64,000 bases of DNA from Aquirufa lenticrescens (GCF_019916085.1 NZ_CP049834.1:713501-777500), one strand, 5' to 3'; positions 43,329 through 52,687 are shown, numbered from the stretch's first letter. A program made the numbers and translations. Notes: generated by a model from the letters alone, not told the origin.

Positions 43329-44199
43329 CAGCGTACCCCGCCCAAACAATCAGCCCCATTCCTAGAAACGTCAACACGTCCGGTAACCCGTGGCCTAATA
43401 CTACTTCGATGATGATGGAGAAGATAACCGCGCTGTTCCCCACTACGCCTACAATACTGGCTTTTTCGTTCAATAGCGCCTGCGTGGTAAAGTATTGAAC
43501 GCCTAAGGCTAAAAGTCCCATCACTAAAGCCCAGATCCATTCCGCTAGAGAAGGCTGCACCCAAACACCCGTCACAAAACTATTTTCAAAACCACCTAGC
43601 GTTCCCGTTAGAAGGGAAATAGTCGAAGCGATTAATCCTGCCCCCATAAAAGAAACAACGACCCAGCGGGAATCGTAATATTTTTGTGCCTCTTTGATTG
43701 CTAAATAGCCAAGGGCCGTTCCCATCGCATAGATGATTCCGGTACTATGATGCCAAAGCGATCCCCCACTGCCGGGTTGAAAAATGAGCAAGATGCCGAA
43801 GAAGCCGATCAATAGAAATAATACTTGTTTGCTGGAAAGTCCTTCATTTGGCAATAAAAAGAAGCTAAAAACAGCGATGAAGAGCGGGAATGCCTGTCCA
43901 TAAGTGTTCGTTAAGGACAAGCCGAGGTGTTCCAGCGTGTAGAAGAGGCAATACAAGGTGAAGGCCCCCAAAAGTCCGCGTAGGATAATGAAATAGAGTT
44001 TACCACCCGCTTGAACGGCCGGTTTTCGGTATAGGCTCGTTAATAAGAAGGGTAATCCTACAGCGCTTCGGAAAAAGACAAGTTGAATGGAGCTGAAAGT
44101 GTGGCTCATTTCTTTGGCGATCGCAGACATAATCGCGAAGCAAAGCGAGGAGAGCAACATGAAAAAGACTCCTTTATTGGAGTAAATTCGTTTCAACAT
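43312..44199 (-). CDS. EamA/DMT family transporter
   Basis: 295 residues with ten membrane segments in two EamA repeats (MLLSSLCFAIMSAIAKE..., then GIIYAMGTALGYLAIKEAQK). Substrate unknown; the family exports metabolites or amino acids. The last six codons (AVSRRS) are encoded by repeat sequence containing GTTAGTC, so the C-terminus has probably been rewritten by the array. It is divergent from ridA. Confidence 0.88.
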   Translation of the reverse strand: MLKRIYSNKGVFFMLLSSLCFAIMSAIAKEMSHTFSSIQLVFFRSAVGLPFLLTSLYRKPAVQAGGKLYFIILRGLLGAFTLYCLFYTLEHLGLSLTNTYGQAFPLFIAVFSFFLLPNEGLSSKQVLFLLIGFFGILLIFQPGSGGSLWHHSTGIIYAMGTALGYLAIKEAQKYYDSRWVVVSFMGAGLIASTISLLTGTLGGFENSFVTGVWVQPSLAEWIWALVMGLLALGVQYFTTQALLNEKASIVGVVGNSAVIFSIIIEVVLGHGLPDVLTFLGMGLIVWAGYAVSRRS

Positions 44200-44259
44200 C
44201 TAGATATAAATTTCGAGGATTAGCTCAAATTTTGGTAACTTGCATTTCATTTCAAAGGT

Positions 44260-44631
44260 ATGACAAAAAAAATAATTTTATCTCCTGAAGCACCTGCTCC
44301 CATCGGACCTTATTCCCAGGCAGTTGAGGTGAACAACACCCTTTATGTGTCTGGTCAGATCGCATTGTCCGTTTTTGAGGCAGGTGGATCGATCGAAGAA
44401 GAGACGAATCAAGTGATGTTGAATTTGCAACATATTTTGACGGCGGCGGGCTATACGTTCGATCACGTGGTGAAATGTTCCATTTTCGTGAAGGATATGG
44501 GTCATTTTGGCCAAATCAATGAAGTCTACGGTCGTTATTTCGTTCAAAATCCTCCCGCTAGAGAGACGGTAGAGGTGGCACGCTTGCCCAAGGATGTGCG
44601 TGTGGAGATTTCGTGTATTGCCTATAAATAA
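44260..44631 (+). CDS. ridA: RidA family enamine/imine deaminase
   Basis: 123 residues. Family signatures APIGPYSQAVEVNNTLYVSGQ, the substrate arginine in PPARETVEVARLPKDVRVEISCIA, all intact. It hydrolyses reactive 2-aminoacrylate-type intermediates. It is five bp upstream of gltX and likely co-transcribed. Confidence 0.95.
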   Translation: MTKKIILSPEAPAPIGPYSQAVEVNNTLYVSGQIALSVFEAGGSIEEETNQVMLNLQHILTAAGYTFDHVVKCSIFVKDMGHFGQINEVYGRYFVQNPPARETVEVARLPKDVRVEISCIAYK

Positions 44632-44636
44632 TAACT

Positions 44637-46139
44637 ATGTCTGATTCAGTACGTGTTCGCTTTGCGCCCAGTCCTACGGGACCACTCCACATTGGAGGGG
44701 TAAGAACCGCTTTATATAATTACCTGTTTGCCCGCAAAATGGGGGGTAAATTCTTGTTGCGTATCGAAGATACCGACCAAGCACGTTTTGTGCCTGGAGC
44801 GGAAAACTATATTTTAGAGAGCTTAGCTTGGTTAGGCATCAGCCCAGACGAAGGAGTAGGGGTGGGTGGACCACACGAACCCTACCGCCAAAGCGAACGC
44901 AAAGACCTCTACAAGGCCTATGCAGATCAATTATTAGCAGATGGAAAAGCATATTATGCTTTTGACACCTCTGAAGATTTAGATGCGATGCGCGCTAGTT
45001 TTGAGAGTCAAGGTTCTGCCTTTCAATACAATTCATTAACCCGTGTGAAGTTGAAAAATTCGATTGCGTTGGCTCCGGCTGAGGTGGAGGAATTGATTGC
45101 TTCTGGGACCCCTTACGTGATTCGCTTGAAAGTTCCAGCGAAAGGCGAGGTGCGTTTCCAAGACAGTATTCGCGATTGGGTGCACGTGCACACGTCTAGC
45201 ATCGATGACAAAGTCTTGATGAAGTCGGACGGAATGCCTACCTACCACTTAGCGAACGTGGTGGATGATCACATTATGGAAATAACCCACGTGATTCGGG
45301 GTGAAGAATGGCTGCCATCAGCGCCATTGCATATTTTATTGTACCAAGCTTTTGGCTGGAAAGCGCCTCAGTTTGCCCATTTGCCTCTTTTATTAAAGCC
45401 AGAGGGAAATGGTAAGCTGTCCAAAAGAGACGCGGATTTAGGTGGTTTCCCGGTATTCCCCATGGAATGGACGGATCCAGCGACAGGTGCGGTATCTAAA
45501 GGATTTAAGCAAGAAGGCTACCTAAAAGAAGCAACCTTGAACTTTTTAGCTTTCTTAGGTTGGAATCCAGGGACTGAGCAAGAGATGTTTAGTTTGACAG
45601 AACTAGCGGATGCCTTTTCTTTAGAACGAATCAACAAAGCAGGTGCGAAGTTTGATGTGAAAAAAGCTCAATGGTTCAATGAGCAATATATTAAGCAACA
45701 GGATCCAGCAGCTTTAGCGGCAGATTATTTGCCTAACTTACCTGCAGACCAAGGTTTGGCCTTTGTACAGCTGTTCTTAGATCGCATTACGTTCCCACAA
45801 GAATTAGCGGTAAAAGTGGCAGAGTTTCAAGCTCGTCCAGCGATTTACGATGAAGCGGTTTTAGCTTCGAAGTGGAATGCAGACGCGTTGAGCGGATTGC
45901 AATTTATTGCACAAGCTTTACCAGGTGTGGATTCGTGGGAGCCAGAAGGTATCAAGCACGCGATTCACGAGGTTTTAGAGGCGAATGGCATTAAGATGGG
46001 TAAAGTGATGCAGATTTTGCGCGTGGCTTTGAGTGGAAATGGAGCAGGTCCAGATTTGATGATTTCGATGCAATTATGGGGTAAAGCGGAGGTGATCGAG
46101 CGATTGTCCAAAGCTTTGGCGAAATTCCCTGCACTATAA
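44637..46139 (+). CDS. gltX: Glutamyl-tRNA synthetase
   Basis: 500 residues, class I. The HIGH motif occurs as PTGPLHIGGVRTALYN, and the KMSKS equivalent as KLSKRDADL. The anticodon-binding C-terminal half ends FPAL. It charges tRNA-Glu, and probably also tRNA-Gln because gatC follows in the same operon, indicating the amidotransferase route for Gln-tRNA or Asn-tRNA. Confidence 0.97.
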   Translation: MSDSVRVRFAPSPTGPLHIGGVRTALYNYLFARKMGGKFLLRIEDTDQARFVPGAENYILESLAWLGISPDEGVGVGGPHEPYRQSERKDLYKAYADQLLADGKAYYAFDTSEDLDAMRASFESQGSAFQYNSLTRVKLKNSIALAPAEVEELIASGTPYVIRLKVPAKGEVRFQDSIRDWVHVHTSSIDDKVLMKSDGMPTYHLANVVDDHIMEITHVIRGEEWLPSAPLHILLYQAFGWKAPQFAHLPLLLKPEGNGKLSKRDADLGGFPVFPMEWTDPATGAVSKGFKQEGYLKEATLNFLAFLGWNPGTEQEMFSLTELADAFSLERINKAGAKFDVKKAQWFNEQYIKQQDPAALAADYLPNLPADQGLAFVQLFLDRITFPQELAVKVAEFQARPAIYDEAVLASKWNADALSGLQFIAQALPGVDSWEPEGIKHAIHEVLEANGIKMGKVMQILRVALSGNGAGPDLMISMQLWGKAEVIERLSKALAKFPAL

Positions 46140-46145
46140 AAGAAC

Positions 46146-46328
46146 ATGGCCAAAAAGGACAAAAAAAAGGAATTACCCACTGTTCATCCTGAATTAGCGG
46201 GATTTGAAATGAATATCGATTCATTAGGGACCATTACGTCCACTTTAGATCGAGATCGTTTAAACGCCTTTTTGGACAAGCATATGCCCGAGGATAAAAA
46301 ATTAAAACCGAAAGAAAATGAAGGTTAG
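46146..46328 (+). CDS. Small conserved hypothetical protein between gltX and gatC
   Basis: 60 residues, strongly charged ends (MAKKDKKKELPTVHPELAGFEM ... KKLKPKENEG). It is 6 bp after gltX and overlaps gatC by 11 nt, so it is almost certainly translated. I do not recognise a named family; the start pattern 'KxHPELxGF' appears in small Bacteroidota proteins as I recall. Function unknown. Confidence 0.7.
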   Translation: MAKKDKKKELPTVHPELAGFEMNIDSLGTITSTLDRDRLNAFLDKHMPEDKKLKPKENEG

Positions 46329-46605
46329 TCAAGAGGATGTGAAGAAAATCGCGCATTTGGCTCGATTAGAGATGCCCGAATCCAAGCTAGGGGAGATGCA
46401 AGATTCGATTAATAAGGTGTTAGTCTGGATGGAAGCCCTTAATTCGGTGGATACGTCTTCTGTGGAGCCTTTGGTCCATATGACATCTGCTTTAAACCAT
46501 TTCCGCGAAGATGAGGGTAAAGTGACTTTGGATCGTGCCAAAGCCCTTGCCTTAGGTCCTGACACTAATGATACCTATTTCAAGGTGCCCCAAGTTATCG
46601 AATAG
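46318..46605 (+). CDS. gatC: Asp/Glu-tRNA(Asn/Gln) amidotransferase subunit C
   Basis: 95 residues. GatC signatures: VKKIAHLARLEMPESKL near the start and PLVHMTSALNHFREDE, then TYFKVPQVIE at the end. It stabilises GatA/GatB, which are not in this window. Last gene of the ridA-gltX operon, converging on aroB with only 11 bp between stops. Confidence 0.93.
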   Translation: MKVSQEDVKKIAHLARLEMPESKLGEMQDSINKVLVWMEALNSVDTSSVEPLVHMTSALNHFREDEGKVTLDRAKALALGPDTNDTYFKVPQVIE

Positions 46606-46616
46606 CAATCGAATAA

Positions 46617-47645
46617 TTAGCCTATATAGTATTCAATGGCCTTTTTCATTTCTGATTTGCTCACCGGAATGTCATAGCCACAATCGCCAATACCCGTTAA
46701 CAACGAGAAGCGAACTTCTCCGCCTTTGTTCTTCTTATCCTGTAGCGTTAAGGCAATAATAGCAGGAATTTCAGAGGCCTTCAATTCCACTTTACCATAG
46801 GTTTCAAATAAGTATACTTCGATATCCCCTAGTTCCTCCGCGCTGATCAATCCGCGTTGAAAGGCCACAAAGGCCTCCATAATCATTCCCACAGCAATGG
46901 CCTCACCATGCAAAATCTTGCGCTTCCCTTGATCTAACAAGAATGTTTCCACGGCATGACCTAAGGTATGTCCCCAATTCAAGATTTTTCGTAATCCTTT
47001 TTCGGTCGGGTCTTCAGCCACCACTGCCTTTTTAATTTCAACGGAATGTTCTATGAGATTGGCAAAATCAACTTCCGAGAAATCGATATGGCTTATTTGC
47101 TCCCATTTCTCCGCATCGCGAATCAAGCAATGTTTGATGATTTCGGCATAACCTGAAAGCTTTTGCTTTTGTGGAAGACTCTTGATGAAGTCTGGGTCAA
47201 TTAACACCGTTTTAGGTAAATTGAACACCCCAATATGGTTCTTCAAACCTTGAAAATCTACTCCTAATTTTCCGCCCACACTCGCATCTACTTGTGCTAA
47301 TAGCGTCGTAGGAATCTGAATAAAGTCGATTCCTCGTTTATAAGTAGAAGCACAGAATCCTCCCAAATCACCGATTACCCCACCACCTAAATTAATCAAT
47401 AGGCCGTGGCGATCCATATTCGCCTTTGTCATCGCTTCCCATACTTTTTCGCAGGTAGCTAAATGCTTGTTATTCTCTCCAGACTTAATCTGAATCTTGA
47501 TAAAGCCCTTGGGTAAATACGCTTGAATGAGCGGAAGGCAATGCTTCGATGTTTGCTCGTCCACGAGAACCGCTATTTGCAAATAGGCATTTTGGCTTAA
47601 AAAAGCCGGCAAAGAATTTGAAATAGCTGCGATTTCTACTGACAT
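46617..47645 (-). CDS. aroB: 3-dehydroquinate synthase
   Basis: 342 residues. The NAD-binding and metal-site blocks are present: INLGGGVIGDLGGFCAS, PTTLLAQVDASVGGKLGVD, GYAEIIKHCLI, LNWGHTLGHAVE, HGEAIAVGM. Second step of the shikimate pathway. It is divergent from pdhB. A TAATTTTG box on its strand (47671-47678) lies about 25 nt before the start codon. Confidence 0.96.
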   Translation of the reverse strand: MSVEIAAISNSLPAFLSQNAYLQIAVLVDEQTSKHCLPLIQAYLPKGFIKIQIKSGENNKHLATCEKVWEAMTKANMDRHGLLINLGGGVIGDLGGFCASTYKRGIDFIQIPTTLLAQVDASVGGKLGVDFQGLKNHIGVFNLPKTVLIDPDFIKSLPQKQKLSGYAEIIKHCLIRDAEKWEQISHIDFSEVDFANLIEHSVEIKKAVVAEDPTEKGLRKILNWGHTLGHAVETFLLDQGKRKILHGEAIAVGMIMEAFVAFQRGLISAEELGDIEVYLFETYGKVELKASEIPAIIALTLQDKKNKGGEVRFSLLTGIGDCGYDIPVSKSEMKKAIEYYIG

Positions 47646-47686
47646 AGGATTTTTTCTTCAATGGATTCCTCAAAATTACCATGATT

Positions 47687-47719
47687 TTGTGAAAATGGAC
47701 TATTTTTTGCCTAATTTTG
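47687..47719 (+). promoter_or_regulatory. Promoter of pdhB
   Basis: TAATTTTG (47712-47719) fits the -7 consensus, with a TTG 22 bp upstream (47687-47689; the spacer is a little long). It supports the ATG at 47757 and not the in-frame TTG at 47727 as start. Confidence 0.45.
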
Positions 47720-47756
47720 TACCCGCTTGTTAATCCCACAAGATTTACATTTTTTT

Positions 47757-48740
47757 ATGAGAGAAATTCAGTTTAGAGAAGCCTTACGTGAGGCGATGTC
47801 AGAGGAAATGCGTCGTGATGCATCTGTTTTTTTAATGGGTGAGGAAGTGGCGGAATACAATGGAGCCTACAAAGTTTCCCAAGGAATGTTAGACGAATTC
47901 GGTCCTGAACGCGTTATTGATACGCCGATTGCTGAATTAGGTTTTGGTGGTATTGCTGTTGGTGCTTCTGCGAATGGCCTTCGTCCTATCGTTGAATTTA
48001 TGACCTTTAACTTCTCTTTAGTAGCGATTGACCAAATCATCAACTCAGCTGCTAAATTGATGTCTATGTCCGGTGGACAATATTCTTGCCCTATCGTTTT
48101 CCGTGGACCTACGGGAAATGCAGGCCAATTATCCTCTCAACACTCCTCTAACTTTGAGAACTGGTATGCAAACACACCAGGCTTAAAAGTAGTGGTTCCT
48201 TCGAATCCTGCAGACGCAAAAGGTTTAATGAAATCAGCGATTCGTGATAACGACCCGGTGATCTTCATGGAATCGGAAGTAATGTACGGTGACAAAGGTC
48301 TAGTACCAGATGGAGAATATTTAATCCCAATCGGTAAAGCAAACATTGTAAAGCCAGGTTCAGCAGTAACTGTCGTAACTTTTGGTAAAATGCTTTCTCG
48401 TGTGGTGATGCCAGCAGTTGAGGAATTAGAGAAGCAAGGAATCTCTTGCGAAGTAATCGACTTACGTTCGGTTCGCCCTATTGATTATATCACCGTGGTA
48501 GAATCAGTGAAGAAAACGAATCGTTGCGTTGTCGTAGAAGAAGCGAATCCATTATCGGCTATCTCATCTGAGATCGCTTACCACTTACAACGTTGGGCAT
48601 TTGATTACTTAGATGCACCAGTAGTTCGTGTGAACTCACGTGACTTGCCACTTCCATACGCACCTACCTTGATCGAAGAAATTCTACCAAGCATCGAGCG
48701 TACAATCCAAGCGGTTAAAACAGTAACCTATAAGAAGTAA
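47757..48740 (+). CDS. pdhB: Pyruvate dehydrogenase E1 component beta subunit
   Basis: 327 residues from ATG 47757 (MREIQFREALREAMSEEM). The transketolase pyrimidine domain shows FLMGEEVAEYNGAYKVSQG and DTPIAELGFGGIAVGA; the C-terminal domain ends VVEEANPLSAISSEIAYHLQ...PYAPTLIEE. The alpha subunit and E2/E3 are not adjacent. A branched-chain oxoacid dehydrogenase beta subunit is the alternative, but the sequence details match PDH beta better. Ends in a strong terminator. Confidence 0.9.
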   Translation: MREIQFREALREAMSEEMRRDASVFLMGEEVAEYNGAYKVSQGMLDEFGPERVIDTPIAELGFGGIAVGASANGLRPIVEFMTFNFSLVAIDQIINSAAKLMSMSGGQYSCPIVFRGPTGNAGQLSSQHSSNFENWYANTPGLKVVVPSNPADAKGLMKSAIRDNDPVIFMESEVMYGDKGLVPDGEYLIPIGKANIVKPGSAVTVVTFGKMLSRVVMPAVEELEKQGISCEVIDLRSVRPIDYITVVESVKKTNRCVVVEEANPLSAISSEIAYHLQRWAFDYLDAPVVRVNSRDLPLPYAPTLIEEILPSIERTIQAVKTVTYKK

Positions 48741-48753
48741 TCTTATTCACAGT

Positions 48754-48800
48754 GCATAAAAAAAGCCAGCGTTTCGTAAGAAGCGCTGGCTTTTTTATGC
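48754..48800. terminator. Bidirectional terminator pdhB/degQ
   Basis: A long stem: GCATAAAAAAAGCCAGCG on the left and CGCTGGCTTTTTTATGC on the right, with a small internal loop. Serves pdhB on plus and degQ on minus. Confidence 0.85.
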
Positions 48801-49004
48801 AGTAGTCAGTAATCAGTATCCAGTGGTCGCTGGTAGCGACTGATAAAAGTTCAAAGTTGGTATCGCCGGTGGCGATTCTTTTGTGAAGTATTTTTCTAGA
48901 ATTCATCCGCGAAGCGGATGCCATCTCTATGCTTTATTCTTTGTGCTTTATGCTCTACTCTCTACTCTCTACTCTACTGACTACTGTTTACTGGTTACTG
49001 GTTA
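48800..49004 (-). repeat. Composite 3' repeat region of degQ
   Basis: On the minus strand from the degQ stop TAA (49004): CCAGTAACCAGTAAACAG, CAGTAGTCAGTAG, three AGTAGAG words, AAAGCACAAAGAATAAAGC, hairpin ATCCGC-TTC-GCGGAT, hairpin ATCGCC-ACC-GGCGAT, hairpin GTCGCT-ACC-AGCGAC, then the terminator. CAGTAGTCAGTA near the stop is complementary to 48800-48811, so the whole 3' region can close a 12-bp long-range stem. The part 48899-48953 matches the dnaN 3' region (49 of 55). Confidence 0.8.
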
Positions 49005-50486
49005 CAACACGTAGATAAACCTCGATCCATCCACATCCACGCCTTCTAGCTTGATGCGGCCTTTTCTAGATTCTAAAGCCTCCACCGCCTCTTTAGGAGA
49101 ATTGATTACCTTATCATTGATCTTAGTGATGACAGAACCTTTCGCAAGGCCATACATTTCAAGACGACCATCTGGCAATACTTCGGCGATTTTTACACCT
49201 GAACTTACCCCAAATTTCTTCATTTCAGCAGGAGTCAAGCTCGCAAACTTAGCACCTAAGAATTCTGATTTCGCTGATTCAGGAGAATTGTCGCCTTTTA
49301 CGATTTCGGTGTTACCGTCTTTGTTCTTCAACGTTACCTTGAATTCTTTTGTAGCACCATCGCGGTTAACCGTTACTTGAATAGCCTCACCTGGACGCTT
49401 GCGGCTAACGATCTCCATTAATTTCGCAGATGATTTAGTCTCTACTCCGTCGATCTTCACGATTACGTCGTTGATTTTGATTCCTGCATCTTTCGCAGCT
49501 GAGTTTTCAGAGAAACCGCCTACGTACACGCCAGCACTTGTTTTAAGGTCTTTTTCGTCCGCTAATTTGGCATTCACTTCTGAAATTTGAACTCCTAAGA
49601 AACCGCGTTGAACGTTACCGTATTTGATTAAGTCGCCTGACACTTTCTTCACGATGCTCACAGGAACGGCGAAAGAGTAGCCGGCAAATTGACCTGTACG
49701 AGAGTAGATCGCGGTGTTGATACCGATTAATTCACCTTTTAAGTTCACCAAAGCCCCTCCTGAGTTACCTGGGTTAACCGCCGCATCCGTTTGGATGAAG
49801 GACTCTAATGGATTCACGTCTGGGCTATCACGGTCGATGATGTTTTGGCGACCTTTGGCAGAAACGATTCCTGCCGTAACCGTTGACTCTAAATTAAAGG
49901 GATTACCCACGGCTAATACCCACTCACCCACACGTAGCGCGTCAGAATCGCCAAAAGTCAAGAAGGGCAAATTCGTTTCCTTGATTTGGATAACCGCTAA
50001 ATCCGACGATGGGTCAGTAGAAATAACTTTCGCTTTATATTCGCGCTTATCATTTAAGATAACTGTTACCTCAGAAGCTTCCGCCACCACGTGGTTGTTC
50101 GTTACAATGTAGCCGTCTGCTGAGATGATTACCCCAGAACCAGACGCTTCTTGCGGTTGTTGCTGTTGTCTACGGCCACCACCACCGAATGGATCTCCAA
50201 ATCCGAAGAAATCATCGAAAGGGCTCGAGAATTGTTGTTGTCTTTGACGCGTTTCCATTTTCGTCTTGATATGCACCACTGCCGGAGTCGTTTTCTCTGC
50301 AGCATAGGTGAATTCCCCCGGATTTCCAGGTACGTTTTGATTGGATACGGAAGTAGTGAAAGCGGAGGGTGCATCCGAGAATCCGGACGAGTTTCCTAAA
50401 TTAAAAAGAGAATAGGCACCTAAAGTGACTCCACTGGACATTAATGCAATGATCGCATACGACTTAAGCTGATTATTCATTTCCAT
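49002..50486 (-). CDS. Do-like serine protease (DegQ/HtrA)
   Basis: 494 residues. An N-terminal membrane/signal anchor is followed by a trypsin-like domain with triad H132 (TNNHVV), D162 (SSDLAV) and S242 (GNSGGAL), then two PDZ domains (about 275-370 and 395-485). The linker has a Gln-rich stretch (RRQQQQPQEA). It degrades or refolds misfolded periplasmic proteins. It is divergent from lysS, and its 3' end runs into a long repeat region. Confidence 0.95.
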   Translation of the reverse strand: MEMNNQLKSYAIIALMSSGVTLGAYSLFNLGNSSGFSDAPSAFTTSVSNQNVPGNPGEFTYAAEKTTPAVVHIKTKMETRQRQQQFSSPFDDFFGFGDPFGGGGRRQQQQPQEASGSGVIISADGYIVTNNHVVAEASEVTVILNDKREYKAKVISTDPSSDLAVIQIKETNLPFLTFGDSDALRVGEWVLAVGNPFNLESTVTAGIVSAKGRQNIIDRDSPDVNPLESFIQTDAAVNPGNSGGALVNLKGELIGINTAIYSRTGQFAGYSFAVPVSIVKKVSGDLIKYGNVQRGFLGVQISEVNAKLADEKDLKTSAGVYVGGFSENSAAKDAGIKINDVIVKIDGVETKSSAKLMEIVSRKRPGEAIQVTVNRDGATKEFKVTLKNKDGNTEIVKGDNSPESAKSEFLGAKFASLTPAEMKKFGVSSGVKIAEVLPDGRLEMYGLAKGSVITKINDKVINSPKEAVEALESRKGRIKLEGVDVDGSRFIYVL

Positions 50487-50591
50487 TTGGCTTTTATAAA
50501 TTTAAAATTTGTAGTGCGAATTTAAATGAAAATTAGGCTCGAACAACTCCATTAACAAGTTTTAAGAGTTTTAAATCCCAAAGGAAATGGC

Positions 50592-50599
50592 TAATTTTG
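50592..50599 (+). promoter_or_regulatory. -7 box for lysS
   Basis: TAATTTTG lies 26 nt before the ATG at 50626. No clear TTG at -33, so the assignment is tentative. Confidence 0.35.
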
Positions 50600-50625
50600 T
50601 GGTTCATTCGTAAAAACACGTTCAA

Positions 50626-52341
50626 ATGATTTTAAGTGAGCAAGAATTATTGAGGAGACAAAAGCGCCAAGAATTATTGGCGATGGGAATTGATCCTTAT
50701 CCTGCACAGGAATACCCGGTGAATGTTTATTCTGATCAGATTTTGGCAGAATTCAAGCCGGAGTCTGGAAATTTCCAAGACGTCGTATTAGCAGGTCGCT
50801 TGATGGGCTTCCGTATTATGGGCAATGCCTCTTTTGCGGAACTTCAGGACGCGAATGGCCGTATTCAATTGTACTTCCGCCGCGACGACCTTTGTCCAGG
50901 CGAGGATAAAACCTTGTACAATACGGTATTTAAAAAGTTACTAGACATCGGTGACATCATCGGTGTAAAAGGATATGTGTTTACGACGCAGATGGGCGAA
51001 ATCTCTGTTCACGTGCGTGAGTTTACGATTCTCTCCAAAGCCTTAAAGCCACTTCCTGTCGTTAAAGAAGCAGATGGCCAAACCTACGACGCCTTTTCTG
51101 ACCCAGAAATGCGCTACAGACAGCGTTACGTAGATTTGATCGTTAATCCATCCGTAAAAGACATCTTCATCAAGCGTGCCAAGATTATCTCTACGATGCG
51201 TGCGATGTTTGACGAACGTGGTTGGTTAGAGGTGGAAACACCGGTATTGCAAGCGGTACACGGCGGAGCCTCGGCTCGTCCGTTCAAGACGCACCACAAT
51301 ACCTTAGATATGCCTCTTTATTTGCGTATCGCGAATGAATTGTATTTAAAGCGTCTGATTGTAGGTGGTTTTGATGGCGTATATGAGTTCGGTAAAATGT
51401 TCCGTAATGAAGGAATGGACCGCACGCACAACCCAGAATTTACCTCCTTGGAATTCTATGTAGCTTACAAGGATTACAATTGGATGATGAACTTAACGGA
51501 GTTAATCTTCGAAACAGTGGCGAATCGCCTGCACGGTAAAACCAAAATCGCAGTAGGGGAGAACGAAATCGAATTTGCGGGACCTTATCCTCGTTTAACG
51601 ATCTCTGGTGCTATCTTGCAGTATTCAGGAGTAGATGTGGATGCCTTGTCAGAAGACGAATTGCGCGCGAAGTGTGTCGAGTTCGGAATGGAAGTAGATA
51701 AAGGAATGGGCAAAGGAAAGCTAATCGACGAGTTATTCGGCGAGAAAGTAGAAGCAAACTTGATTCAGCCTACCTTCATCACCGATTACCCTGTGGAGAT
51801 GTCGCCATTAACGAAGAAGCACCGTTCGAAAGAAGGTTTAGTAGAGCGTTTTGAGTTATTCGTCAACGGAAAAGAAATCGCGAATGCCTACTCTGAATTA
51901 AATGACCCAATCGATCAAAAAGAACGTTTCGAAGATCAATTAGCTTTAGCGGAGCGCGGAGACGACGAAGCGATGGCGATGGATCACGATTTCATTCGGT
52001 CCCTTGAATACGCTATGCCTCCTACCTCTGGTATAGGTATCGGTATTGACCGCTTAACGATGTTGATGACAAATCAATCGTCTATTCAGGAAGTGTTATT
52101 CTTCCCTCAAATGCGTCCAGAAGTAATGAAGGAAGTTGATTCGGAATCAGCTTTCGCGGAAAGAGGTATTTCAGAAGTGTGGATCCCAGCTTTACAAAAG
52201 ATGGGTATCTTGACTTTAGAAGCCTTAGATGCAGCAAATCCTAACAAAGTATTTAATGACCTAGGTGGAATGCGTAAGAAATTGAAGATTGATGCGGCAA
52301 TGCCGACGAAGGACGAAGTGACAGCTTGGATTCAAGGATAA
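50626..52341 (+). CDS. lysS: Lysyl-tRNA synthetase, class II
   Basis: 571 residues. An OB-fold anticodon-binding domain (VVLAGRLMGFRIMGNASFAELQD) precedes a class II core (RYVDLIVNP, motif 2 FRNEGMDRTHNPEFT, motif 3 GIGIGIDRLTM). The C-terminal 60 residues (ISEVWIPALQKMGILTLEALDAANPNKV...) are an extra helical domain seen in Bacteroidota LysS. Monocistronic, with a strong terminator. Confidence 0.97.
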   Translation: MILSEQELLRRQKRQELLAMGIDPYPAQEYPVNVYSDQILAEFKPESGNFQDVVLAGRLMGFRIMGNASFAELQDANGRIQLYFRRDDLCPGEDKTLYNTVFKKLLDIGDIIGVKGYVFTTQMGEISVHVREFTILSKALKPLPVVKEADGQTYDAFSDPEMRYRQRYVDLIVNPSVKDIFIKRAKIISTMRAMFDERGWLEVETPVLQAVHGGASARPFKTHHNTLDMPLYLRIANELYLKRLIVGGFDGVYEFGKMFRNEGMDRTHNPEFTSLEFYVAYKDYNWMMNLTELIFETVANRLHGKTKIAVGENEIEFAGPYPRLTISGAILQYSGVDVDALSEDELRAKCVEFGMEVDKGMGKGKLIDELFGEKVEANLIQPTFITDYPVEMSPLTKKHRSKEGLVERFELFVNGKEIANAYSELNDPIDQKERFEDQLALAERGDDEAMAMDHDFIRSLEYAMPPTSGIGIGIDRLTMLMTNQSSIQEVLFFPQMRPEVMKEVDSESAFAERGISEVWIPALQKMGILTLEALDAANPNKVFNDLGGMRKKLKIDAAMPTKDEVTAWIQG

Positions 52342-52360
52342 TCACTTCACCTATATGCAT

Positions 52361-52392
52361 AAAAAAAGCCTTCTGTTAAGAAGGCTTTTTTT
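52361..52392. terminator. Terminator after lysS
   Basis: AAAAAAAGCCTTCT, short loop, AGAAGGCTTTTTTT; a strong stem with a long T tract. Confidence 0.85.
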
Positions 52393-52492
52393 ATTTCTCT
52401 TTAACTAGAGATCAATGTTGCAATTTTATAGGTAAACCTACATATATATTGTAAAATACTGATTTGCTCTAATCAAAAAAACGAAAGAAAAA

Positions 52493-52687
52493 TTAGATTT
52501 TCTTTACGTTGATAGCGTTTGCGCCACGCTTTCCGTCAGTAACTTCATAAGATACTGAATCATTTTCGCGGATAGTAACACCTGAAAGGCCAGTTACGTG
52601 TACGAAAATGTCTTCACCTGTTTGATCGTCAACGATGAATCCGAAACCTTTCGTCTCGTTGAAAAATTTTACTTTACCAGTTTGCAT
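52493..52687 (-). CDS. Cold-shock domain protein
   Basis: 64 residues from the ATG at 52687 (MQTGKVKFFNETKGFGFI). RNA-binding motifs RNP1 (KGFGFI) and RNP2 (DIFVHV) are intact. It acts as an RNA chaperone. The frame extends 16 codons upstream, but family proteins start at MQTGKVKFF. The roughly 80-bp AT-rich leader between 52688 and 52770 might act in cold regulation; not shown. Confidence 0.93.
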   Translation of the reverse strand: MQTGKVKFFNETKGFGFIVDDQTGEDIFVHVTGLSGVTIRENDSVSYEVTDGKRGANAINVKKI

